Shown one piece after another: positions 10,454 to 18,185 of a DNA stretch of 41,445 nucleotides. How positions within the stretch are numbered: position 1 is the stretch's first letter; each line of letters opens with the position of its first letter. The translations under genes and the position numbers were made by a program. The notes under the pieces were generated by a model. The model did no database searches. It worked only from the letters and a program-made list of their open reading frames with translations, and was not told where the DNA came from. The stretch is from Draconibacterium sp. (GTDB lineage Bacteria; Bacteroidota; Bacteroidia; Bacteroidales; Prolixibacteraceae): contig WOYV01000012.1 of NCBI GenBank assembly GCA_011620585.1, positions 1 to 41,445 of the forward strand, read 5' to 3'.

Positions 10454-13400
10454 CTATCTGTTGTTAATTAATTGTTCCAGTTTGTTCATCATGTCTTTTA
10501 TGTTCGGGCCCAGGGCATCGGTCATTGCGTTTTTTTGAATGGTTAGTGCATCAACCATAAATTCGAGGTGTTCGATTTCAGCAAAGCGTTTGCCTTTAGA
10601 GCCGGCTTTTTTCCAAAGTTCACTGATATCAGTAATGATCGTATCGAGGTACTTTTGTGTATGAAATTTTGAGAAGTTCAGAATGTACCGGCACAGTTTA
10701 ATATTGATAGCTTTTATCATATCCCAGTAATCCATTACCTCGATGTCGGCTGGCAATTCCAATTCAACCTTTCGCAGATCTTTTAATGCTTCATTTACCA
10801 AAGGAAGCTGGTATTCGCCTTTTGTGGTTTTAATACGATCTTCCCAATTTCGTTTTCCGGCCAAAACCAGAATACTTTCGAACACTAACCAGTTGGTAAG
10901 CGAATACCAATTGTTGAACCGCGAATAAGCATCGTGATAATAAAATGCAGCAATTTCGTACGTCTCTTGTTTTTGCGTTTTATCTTTTATCAAATAAGCT
11001 TTTCGTTTGTAGGTACTTCCCAAAATATTCATCCGCTCGGGGCTTGGGTTTAGTTTCATCAAATCATCCAGCTCTAAAATAATTTTATCAATTTCTGCTA
11101 AGTAAGCTTTGGTTCCGGTTTTATTTTCGCGGTACTTTTCAATAATCCTCTTTGCTTTTACATTATAATATTTCTCGAAACTCGAGAACGAAAAAGAGGC
11201 GCTTTTATCGGTTAGCAGGCTTTTAAACTTCTCACATGCCAGGTCGTAATCCTTTAGTTCCATGTAAATTAAAGCTTCCAACCCGGTAATTTTCGAATTA
11301 CGAACATTCGCAGTATCTACAGATGATGAAATAATATTTAGCTGTTCGAGGTATTTTTCCGTTGTATTGGTTCCAATTTCGAGCGAGCTTTGCAGGTTTT
11401 CGAGATCGATTTCTGCTTCCTGTGGAATAAGATAAGATTTTCTCTGGTCCTTACTTTCCGGTTTTCTGAACCGGTAATACGGGTCGCCATAGGCCTGGTA
11501 AGCGCCCCAGGTATTGGTGTAGCTAAACTTTTGAAAAACCGATATTCGCGCTTCTTTTACTGCCTCACCAAACGTTTGCCCATCGGTCATTCGCTGATAA
11601 AACACTTCGGCAAACTCCAAAGCAGCCTGGTCATCAACCGCCCAGCCAGCTGCAATTACGCAGCGTGTTCCGTTGTTTATCAGTTGCGTGCCGATATTGG
11701 CGGCCAGTTTAAATCTCTCCTGGTACAATTCTTCGGCAACGCCATCGCTTTTGCCGAGATGGCAACAGTTTACAAAAACAAACTCGGGAACGGCGCTCAT
11801 TTGCCGGATTTCGCGCGTGGACAGATACATGTTTTTCCCGATAACCATTCCCGACCCTTTCGAAGCATCTTCGTGGAATACCCCGTGCCCGGAAAGGTGG
11901 ATGATTTTGTATTCGTCGCCAAATAGTTTTTCAATTATTTCCGAATGGCCCTCGTTAAAACTGTGGCAAACTTCGAGCCCGGTGGCATTGAGTATTTGTG
12001 TAACTTTTTTGCCCTCGGCCAATGCCCCTTTCAATTGCCCGATAAATCCATTCAGGTTTGGGTCGGCAATTACAAGCGCATTCTCTTTTAGTACAGTTTT
12101 TATGGTTTTCCGGTAATTTGGCGTTTTTAACTGTCGGACCATCCCCGACGAAACGCAAATGGGTTTTGTGTCTTTTAAGCCATCCTGCAATAGTTCCCAC
12201 GGATAGGTTGCTGAATACGGATCGAGCACCCAAACAATATTGCCATATCGTTTCAGTTCGTCTTTGAAATCGTTGGGAATCAGCATCTCAAACATTGTTT
12301 TGGCCCGTTTTGGCGTCCACGATGAATTGGTTGAAATTTCTTCGATGGTTTCTTCCATCAGGTCGGGCGAAGTAAAAAGCGATTGTTGTTCTTCGCGTGC
12401 GCTTTTGGTCGATGTACTGAACCTCAATTCACGAATTCCTTCTGTTCTTTCTTCAACCGTTATGCGGTTCCACCACTCTGAGGTAGCGTCGAGCGGAATT
12501 CTTTTTTTCGATCCCAGTAAAGAAATGATTCCCTTTCCCTCTCTTTCAATTTTGAAGGAATTCGATTCGTCCTGCTGAATCCGGTGAATGGAAAATAAAC
12601 TATTGGCAGCTTTATCTTCAAATACTTCCACAAACTGAAGATGTCCGACAATGGGTGTGCCTTCAGAATTGAGTTCACTAATCCGCACATTTGCGTTATA
12701 CACTCCCTGGATAATTGCCCGAATAGAATTTTCGATAACCAAACCTCCATAACCGCATCCGATTATCAACGACGAAAGCCCTACAACTTTTGATTCGTTT
12801 TCTTCATTTTCGGCAGAAACAGTATTCTTCTGAAAATCGAAGAGATAATTGATTACTCCCGTTTCCACTGTTTTGGTCAACTCGCCCGGAGTTAACTTTT
12901 CGAGCCGCCCCAGTCCGAGAATAATCGCTCCTTTAAACCCTTTTTCATGGGTAAGAAAGATCCTGCTTTCTTTAATCTTTCCCGGGTAATTTCCCAGTTG
13001 CAGAAACTGGCCCAGCATTCCGTCTAAATTATTATCGATCTGTTTTTCTGCATACAAAATACTGTCGTCTTCGAAATGGCCGGCCAATATCGGATAAGTG
13101 GCATACGCCAGGTCGCCCTGGCAAATAGATACTTTAATTGGAGGCACACTGGTTGTTTTTTTTGCTTGCTTCCGTGTTAGATTGAGTAAGGGATTATCGA
13201 CTTCAACCCTGGTCATATCGAAATCGCGCCCCTCGATTGTCCTTACTGGTCCCGTTGTAAAGCCGGGCAATTTTTCACCCCAGTTAATTGTGAGCGCCTC
13301 TAAAATGGCTTTGTTTGTGGCGCTGTTCTCGAAATATTTGAAATGATTAATTCCTTTCCCATCATAAAAGAATTCCTGTATTTTCCCGGTCCTGCGTGTG

Positions 13401-14713
13401 CCCAATGCCATCGAAACCGAATCTACCACAAGATCATTCTCTCGCCTGAAAAACAACTTGCCGGCAATGATTACCAAAGCCTGAAGATTAAATTCGAAAT
13501 TCGAATTCCCTGAAATAACCACCAGCGAGTTATCAATTTCCAAGGCCCCGGGAATGTTCCATCCGTTAAGCGCTTTAATAAATGGAGAATCAGGTCGTTG
13601 AACTTCGAGCCCTGGTAGCGCTTTTTCGTTATTTTTTGTATCGATCACTGCCGCAACCAGGTTTTTTAAAGCAATATAAACCGGGTTGGCCGACATTCCG
13701 GTCCCCCAGCCAATCAGGTTCGACAAAATATTGAAAAAGTTATCAAGACGTTTCGATGCCAGGGTTGTTCCACCGGCCGGACATGCAATCCGCACAAATT
13801 TTTCGACAACTACATTTCTTGTCGATAATTCCTTTTTTATGTCATTGATATCAGAAAGCAATGAATTAAAGTAATTGTCGGAATATTCTTTTTTCAGGAA
13901 TTCCAGTTCGGCGTTTGTAAACCCTTTCTCTTCTCCCCTGCTATTGCAAAACCGCGATAATACCTCGCCAACCAAACCTCCACGCGAAGCGCTTACCAGA
14001 TGAAGCTTGCATTTTGGAGGTAGCTGCCGAACAAGAAGTTTTACGTTTTGAACAGGGTTTTCGGTGAGGGTTCGGTGTTGAAATGCCAAAATCCGGTTGT
14101 CGTAACGACTTTTCAAAAAGTTCATCAGGTCAGTTCCCTGGATTTTTTCAAAAGAACCCGAAGTTGACGAGGCAGTGCCATGAATAAAAAGGCAGAATGG
14201 CTTTTCCTCGCTTTCTTTTTTGTAATCGAGCAACTGAAAATCGGGGGCCAATCTGAAAAGACCGATTTTTTCTTCCAGTTGTTTGTCTTCGAGTTCGCCG
14301 GCCAGCTTTTCTACTCCAATTTGAACCGCCTTTTTTGTAAGAATATTTACAATTTTCAGAAGTACTTTTTTAACAAGGCCCCTTTCACCGGTTTCGGCGC
14401 TTATTTCTGTTGGAATAACAACCTGTGTTTTCCCTTCGCGGGTCGGTTTGATTGCCTCCGGAAAAATTTCCTGCATTGTATTTGTATTCGACAACCAGGT
14501 AGTCCCGTCTTCAAAAACAAATTCAACCACGTCTTCATCGTTCAAGGGAATGCTGTGGCTTTTTGATTTTCCGCGATCGCTCCTTCCGATTTTGAAAGAG
14601 CGTGAAACAGTTAACAAACTTCCGGCTTGCTGGCTGGTGGCATCAACGGGTTGTTCTGTTCCGCTAAGTTTAATTTCATTTACTTTCATATACTGAATTA
14701 CTGATCGCTCCAT
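10454..14713 (-). CDS. CHAT-domain caspase-like protease with N-terminal alpha/beta-hydrolase and C-terminal helical repeats
   Basis: A 1419-residue protein from the ATG at 14713 (MERSVIQ). Residues 1-160: a beta-rich region I do not recognise. Residues about 165-480: an alpha/beta-hydrolase-like domain with the oxyanion HGT (H178) and a nucleophile-elbow-like SASRGG (S243), where the first Gly of GxSxG is Ser. Residues about 530-690: resembles the N-terminal domain of M17 leucyl aminopeptidases (GAIILGLGRLEKLTPGEL). Residues about 815-1115: CHAT domain with the His-Cys dyad H943 (HLSGHG) and C984 (NCCHLG). Residues about 1130-1419: TPR-like helices. CHAT proteins are caspase-related cysteine proteases; several act in bacterial immunity or programmed death. 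It is first in a two-gene unit with the amidohydrolase. The layout suggests an activated effector, but no sensor domain is recognised. No signal peptide is visible. Confidence 0.85.
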   Translation of the reverse strand: MERSVIQYMKVNEIKLSGTEQPVDATSQQAGSLLTVSRSFKIGRSDRGKSKSHSIPLNDEDVVEFVFEDGTTWLSNTNTMQEIFPEAIKPTREGKTQVVIPTEISAETGERGLVKKVLLKIVNILTKKAVQIGVEKLAGELEDKQLEEKIGLFRLAPDFQLLDYKKESEEKPFCLFIHGTASSTSGSFEKIQGTDLMNFLKSRYDNRILAFQHRTLTENPVQNVKLLVRQLPPKCKLHLVSASRGGLVGEVLSRFCNSRGEEKGFTNAELEFLKKEYSDNYFNSLLSDINDIKKELSTRNVVVEKFVRIACPAGGTTLASKRLDNFFNILSNLIGWGTGMSANPVYIALKNLVAAVIDTKNNEKALPGLEVQRPDSPFIKALNGWNIPGALEIDNSLVVISGNSNFEFNLQALVIIAGKLFFRRENDLVVDSVSMALGTRRTGKIQEFFYDGKGINHFKYFENSATNKAILEALTINWGEKLPGFTTGPVRTIEGRDFDMTRVEVDNPLLNLTRKQAKKTTSVPPIKVSICQGDLAYATYPILAGHFEDDSILYAEKQIDNNLDGMLGQFLQLGNYPGKIKESRIFLTHEKGFKGAIILGLGRLEKLTPGELTKTVETGVINYLFDFQKNTVSAENEENESKVVGLSSLIIGCGYGGLVIENSIRAIIQGVYNANVRISELNSEGTPIVGHLQFVEVFEDKAANSLFSIHRIQQDESNSFKIEREGKGIISLLGSKKRIPLDATSEWWNRITVEERTEGIRELRFSTSTKSAREEQQSLFTSPDLMEETIEEISTNSSWTPKRAKTMFEMLIPNDFKDELKRYGNIVWVLDPYSATYPWELLQDGLKDTKPICVSSGMVRQLKTPNYRKTIKTVLKENALVIADPNLNGFIGQLKGALAEGKKVTQILNATGLEVCHSFNEGHSEIIEKLFGDEYKIIHLSGHGVFHEDASKGSGMVIGKNMYLSTREIRQMSAVPEFVFVNCCHLGKSDGVAEELYQERFKLAANIGTQLINNGTRCVIAAGWAVDDQAALEFAEVFYQRMTDGQTFGEAVKEARISVFQKFSYTNTWGAYQAYGDPYYRFRKPESKDQRKSYLIPQEAEIDLENLQSSLEIGTNTTEKYLEQLNIISSSVDTANVRNSKITGLEALIYMELKDYDLACEKFKSLLTDKSASFSFSSFEKYYNVKAKRIIEKYRENKTGTKAYLAEIDKIILELDDLMKLNPSPERMNILGSTYKRKAYLIKDKTQKQETYEIAAFYYHDAYSRFNNWYSLTNWLVFESILVLAGKRNWEDRIKTTKGEYQLPLVNEALKDLRKVELELPADIEVMDYWDMIKAINIKLCRYILNFSKFHTQKYLDTIITDISELWKKAGSKGKRFAEIEHLEFMVDALTIQKNAMTDALGPNIKDMMNKLEQLINNR

Positions 14714-15192
14714 ATTCAACTCCTGGCAGGCTTCTCACTATTGGGTAATTTCTGTGTTGTCCGGCGTTTCACTATCTCTTTTCGACTGTTAACTTTGCGA
14801 AGCAAGTTTTCGAAACGACAATACAAATCGATAAAGTTGCTTCCATCTCCTGCTTTTGAGAAAGGACTAAATAAGCAGGCAAAATTGTTTAAACATCCAT
14901 AACAACAGGGCTACATCGATTTAATCTTCGCAGCAAATAAAACTTCTTTGACATTTTGATTTAATGGTCATGTCTGAAACAAGTTACAGAAAATTAAATT
15001 AAGAGTCAATGCTCCACTAATATTTAGCAACGATTTGCAAGATCACTGAATTACCCCATTTTGAAGGTAACGGTTACGGAGAAAAGGAAAAAGCAGCTAC
15101 CAGGCATTTAGTAACAGGCTTAACCGGTTGACCGGGGCTGTTAACAGGTTGGTTGAAATATTAGTGACTGAGTAAATGAACTTAACGGGCAT
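14714..15192. other. Gene-poor AT-rich interval upstream of the CHAT gene
   Basis: About 480 bp with no convincing ORF on either strand. It must hold the CHAT-operon promoter on the minus strand, but no clear TAnnTTTG box in the right orientation was found. A plus-strand TAACTTTG occurs at 14790-14797. A small inverted repeat GTAAC-G-GTTAC lies at 15067-15077. The stretch may be scar sequence of earlier insertions. Confidence 0.5.
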
Positions 15193-15381
15193 ATGTTAAA
15201 ACATCAAAATTCGGAAACACTGGCCCCGGTTAAGGCCGTTAAGGGAATGGCTGATGTAATTAAACAAAGAATCAATGCCGCCGATGATTTATTCTCAACA
15301 GCTATATCAAGGATAAGGCAACCCGCAGAATCGATGTTCAACTGGTTGATTGAAAAAGCCGACAATAAAGAAAATTCTTAA
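15193..15381 (+). pseudogene. Transposase C-terminal remnant
   Basis: A 62-codon frame beginning MLKHQNSETLAPVKAVKG and containing ISRIRQPAESMFNWLIEKAD. From memory, this matches the C-terminal part of a group of Bacteroidota DDE transposases whose ends read like TPVKG...RQPIESLFNWLIEKTDIQ. The upstream catalytic part and the usual final 20-30 residues are missing. After EKAD the frame runs into unrelated sequence and a stop. I therefore call it a decayed fragment. The IS family is not assigned. A chance small ORF is less likely given the match. Confidence 0.5.
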
Positions 15382-15520
15382 AGTTGACTATCCCCGTGGC
15401 AGGGACAGGCGGTATTACGCCAACTTCATCTCTGCTAAACCGCTGAAACCCGAATTTTCTTTATTTCACCCACCTGTCGGCCATAAAAGCAGGCATCTCC
15501 CCTCGCCAGAAAAAGCGGGA

Positions 15521-15541
15521 CCCCGCGACAAAGCCGCGGGG
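15521..15541. repeat. GC-rich perfect hairpin
   Basis: CCCCGCG-ACAAAGC-CGCGGGG forms a 7-bp GC stem with a 7-nt loop in otherwise AT-rich DNA downstream of the transposase remnant. There is no T-run. It could be a REP-like intergenic repeat or the arm of a decayed element. Only one copy is seen in this window. Confidence 0.5.
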
Positions 15542-15584
15542 AATTCTTCAGATTTGCACCACATTCACGAAATATACAGATGAA

Positions 15585-15615
15585 GGTTTCAGCTATAAAC
15601 TTTTTTATAACTTTG
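15585..15615 (+). promoter_or_regulatory. Probable clpP-clpX promoter
   Basis: TAACTTTG at 15608-15615 matches the Bacteroidota -7 consensus TAnnTTTG. A GGTTTC at 15585-15590 sits where the -33 TTTG box is expected. The predicted transcript start lies about 35-45 nt before the clpP ATG codons at 15658/15670, which argues against the longer frame starting at 15580. Confidence 0.55.
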
Positions 15616-15657
15616 TGCATCGTTTATAAAGCATTCACAAAGTTATTTTTTTTACTA

Positions 15658-16347
15658 ATGTCGAAGAAAATGGAAAATCACAACGAATTTAAAAAATATG
15701 CAACCAAGCATGCAGGCATCAGCAGCATGACCATGCATCGCTACTCTTCAATGTACGGATCTTATATTTCTCCTACCATTATTGAAGAACGTCAACTGAA
15801 CGTGGCATCAATGGATGTATTCTCGCGTTTAATGATGGACCGAATCATTTTTTTGGGTGTCCCGATCGACGACACTGTGGCCAACATCATTCAGGCACAG
15901 TTGTTATTTCTCGAATCGACCGATCCAAGCAAGGATATCCAGATATATTTTAACTCACCGGGAGGTTCGGTGTATGCAGGTTTGGGAATTTACGACACCA
16001 TGCAATACATCGCAGCCGATGTAGCCACTATTTGTACCGGAATGGCAGCGTCGATGGCAGCCGTGTTAATGACTGCCGGAAAAAAAGGAAAACGTTCGGC
16101 GCTGAAACACTCGCGTATTATGATCCACCAGCCAATGGGCGGCGCATCGGGGCAGGCTTCAGATATTGAGATCACTGCACGGGAGATAATGAAGATCAAA
16201 AAAGAATTATATACGATTATTGCAGAACATTCAGGACAAACACTTGAGCAGATTGAAAAAGACTCGGATCGTGATCACTGGATGACTTCACAGGAAGCTC
16301 TTGATTATGGAATGATCGACGAAATTTTGGTACGTAATAAAAAATAA
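15658..16347 (+). CDS. clpP: ATP-dependent Clp protease proteolytic subunit
   Basis: A serine peptidase that forms the tetradecameric proteolytic chamber and degrades proteins unfolded by ClpX. It is 229 residues from the ATG at 15658 ([11 protein letters not shown]). The catalytic triad is visible as S132 (GMAASMAA), H157 (MIHQPMGG) and D206 (SDRDHW), with spacings of 25 and 49 residues as in E. coli ClpP. An alternative start is the ATG at 15670, four codons later. The longer frame from 15580 overlaps the likely promoter and is rejected. The stop overlaps the clpX start by one base, so the two are translationally coupled. Confidence 0.97.
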   Translation: MSKKMENHNEFKKYATKHAGISSMTMHRYSSMYGSYISPTIIEERQLNVASMDVFSRLMMDRIIFLGVPIDDTVANIIQAQLLFLESTDPSKDIQIYFNSPGGSVYAGLGIYDTMQYIAADVATICTGMAASMAAVLMTAGKKGKRSALKHSRIMIHQPMGGASGQASDIEITAREIMKIKKELYTIIAEHSGQTLEQIEKDSDRDHWMTSQEALDYGMIDEILVRNKK

Positions 16348-17579
16348 TGGCAAATTCAAAAAACTCGGATAAGTGCTCGTTTTGCGGACGGGAAAAAAAT
16401 GAGGTGAACCTGCTGATCGCAGGTATCGACGGGCACATCTGCGACCGCTGCGCAGAACAGGCGCATTCCATTATCCAGGAAGAGGTTAAAACAACCAACA
16501 AATTCGATCTGGATGGGATTCAGTTATTGAAACCCAAACAGATTAAGGAATTTCTCGATCAATATGTGATCGGGCAGGACCGTGCCAAAAAAACCTTGTC
16601 GGTTTCGGTGTATAACCATTATAAACGCCTTACCCAGCCGGTAAGTAGCGATGACACCGAAATCGAAAAATCGAATATCATTCTTGTGGGTGAAACCGGA
16701 ACGGGTAAAACCCTGCTGGCCCGCACCATTGCAAAAATGTTGCACGTGCCGTTTACCATTGTTGATGCCACCGTACTTACCGAAGCCGGTTATGTGGGTG
16801 AAGATATTGAAAGTTTGCTGACACGTTTATTGCAGGCAGCCGATTACAATGTGGAAGCTGCCGAACGCGGTATCGTATTTATCGACGAGATTGATAAAAT
16901 TGCACGTAAATCAGACAATCCATCGATAACACGCGACGTTTCGGGCGAGGGAGTTCAGCAAGGTTTACTTAAGTTGCTCGAAGGTTCGATTGTGAATGTT
17001 CCTCCACAAGGGGGAAGAAAACACCCCGAGCAGAAACTGATCCCGGTGGATACCAAGAATATTTTGTTTGTTTGTGGTGGTGCGTTTGACGGAATAGAAC
17101 GCAAAATTGCCAATCGGTTGAATACAAAAGTTATCGGGTATAGCGCTGCCAGGGAAGCCGATCGTATCGAACGCGAGAATCTGCTTCAGTATGTTTCGCC
17201 ACTCGATTTAAAATCGTTCGGATTGATTCCCGAAATTATCGGGCGTTTGCCGGTACTGGCTTATCTCGATCCGTTGAGTCGTGAGGTTTTACGCAATATT
17301 CTTACCGAGCCTAAAAATTCGATTATCAAACAATACAAAAAACTATTCGACCTCGATGGAATTGAATTGCAATTTGAAGAGGGAGCATTGGAATACATTG
17401 TTGACAAAGCCATCGAATTTAAATTGGGCGCCCGCGGTTTGCGATCGATTTGTGAAAATATTATGAACGACGCCATGTTCGATATGCCGTCGGAAGAGGT
17501 GCAACACTTGTTGATCACGAAAGACTATGCAGCAGAGAAGCTCGATAAATCAAGTTTACAACGCTTAAAAGCAGGTTAA
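16347..17579 (+). CDS. clpX: ATP-dependent Clp protease ATP-binding subunit ClpX
   Basis: The AAA+ unfoldase that recognises substrates and feeds them to ClpP. It is 410 residues, usual family length. It has an N-terminal zinc-binding domain with four Cys (CSFC near residue 10 and CDRC near residue 34), Walker A GETGTGKT, Walker [11 protein letters not shown] and a sensor region [13 protein letters not shown]. The ClpP-docking loop, IGF in E. coli, reads IGY here; an aromatic Tyr at this site is my recollection of other Bacteroidota ClpX. The gene overlaps clpP by one base and ends just before a strong intrinsic terminator. Confidence 0.97.
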   Translation: MANSKNSDKCSFCGREKNEVNLLIAGIDGHICDRCAEQAHSIIQEEVKTTNKFDLDGIQLLKPKQIKEFLDQYVIGQDRAKKTLSVSVYNHYKRLTQPVSSDDTEIEKSNIILVGETGTGKTLLARTIAKMLHVPFTIVDATVLTEAGYVGEDIESLLTRLLQAADYNVEAAERGIVFIDEIDKIARKSDNPSITRDVSGEGVQQGLLKLLEGSIVNVPPQGGRKHPEQKLIPVDTKNILFVCGGAFDGIERKIANRLNTKVIGYSAAREADRIERENLLQYVSPLDLKSFGLIPEIIGRLPVLAYLDPLSREVLRNILTEPKNSIIKQYKKLFDLDGIELQFEEGALEYIVDKAIEFKLGARGLRSICENIMNDAMFDMPSEEVQHLLITKDYAAEKLDKSSLQRLKAG

Positions 17580-17582
17580 TAT

Positions 17583-17610
17583 AACCCTGACGGTAACGTC
17601 AGGGTTTTTT
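17583..17610 (+). terminator. Intrinsic terminator of clpP-clpX
   Basis: A perfect 10-bp stem AACCCTGACG-GTAA-CGTCAGGGTT followed by a T-run, starting 4 bp after the clpX stop. It separates clpX from mobA, which begins 11 bp later. Confidence 0.92.
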
Positions 17611-17620
17611 ATTCTACAAA

Positions 17621-18178
17621 GTGAAAATTACAGCCATCGTATTAACGGGGGGCAAAAGCCGGCGAATGGGGCGCGATAAAGCGCTCATCGAAATCGAAGG
17701 GAAACCCTTGCTGACTCGTGCAGTGGAATTCTGTAATTTGTTTTGTGATGAGGTGTTGGTCAGTTCAGATTCGGAACTTCACCGGATTGAAGGGTTCCAG
17801 ACCATTGCCGATCAATTTAAAGATTGCGGGCCGATGGGTGGTATTTATTCCTGTATCTCAGCGTCGGCAAACGATTGGAATTTTGTGTTGAGTGTTGACG
17901 CTCCGTTTGTCAGACAGGAATTTGTACTCGAAATGTTGGCGAACTGCAACAATTATGATGCTGTAATCCCAATTCATGATCGAAAAAAAGAACCGCTGAT
18001 TGCTTTCTATAATAAAAGCGTTTTACCCGAGTTGGAAACACTCCTCAAAGAGGGCAACTACAAAATGCATTCTTTGATCGAAAGAGTTCGTACAAATTTC
18101 GCCGATGCCGAAACTTATTTAAAGCAGTCCCCGAACATGTTTCACAATTTAAATTTCCCCGAAGATATTCAGGAATAA
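17621..18178 (+). CDS. mobA: Molybdenum cofactor guanylyltransferase
   Basis: Transfers GMP to molybdopterin to make the (bis-)MGD cofactor used by DMSO-reductase-family enzymes; cytoplasmic. It is 185 residues, typical length. The nucleotidyltransferase signature LTGGKSRRMGRDKALIEI is at residues 8-25 and the metal-binding Asp is in SVDAPF. The start is GTG at 17621, directly before MKITAIVLTGG. It lies about 3.6 kb from the molybdopterin oxidoreductase at 21793, the likely user of its product. No other cofactor genes (moaA, moeA) are in the window. Confidence 0.9.
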   Translation: MKITAIVLTGGKSRRMGRDKALIEIEGKPLLTRAVEFCNLFCDEVLVSSDSELHRIEGFQTIADQFKDCGPMGGIYSCISASANDWNFVLSVDAPFVRQEFVLEMLANCNNYDAVIPIHDRKKEPLIAFYNKSVLPELETLLKEGNYKMHSLIERVRTNFADAETYLKQSPNMFHNLNFPEDIQE

Positions 18179-18185
18179 GTTTTGT

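Noticed and set aside
15350-15583. 77-codon plus-strand frame after the transposase remnant
   Set aside because: Composition is low-complexity, it has no recognisable motif, and it contains the GC-rich hairpin.
15580-15657. Longer N-terminus for ClpP starting at 15580
   Set aside because: The extension spans the probable -7 box at 15608-15615 and is not part of the family sequence.
16347-17579. IGY in place of IGF in the ClpX loop as a novelty
   Set aside because: To my knowledge an aromatic Tyr here is ordinary in Bacteroidota ClpX.
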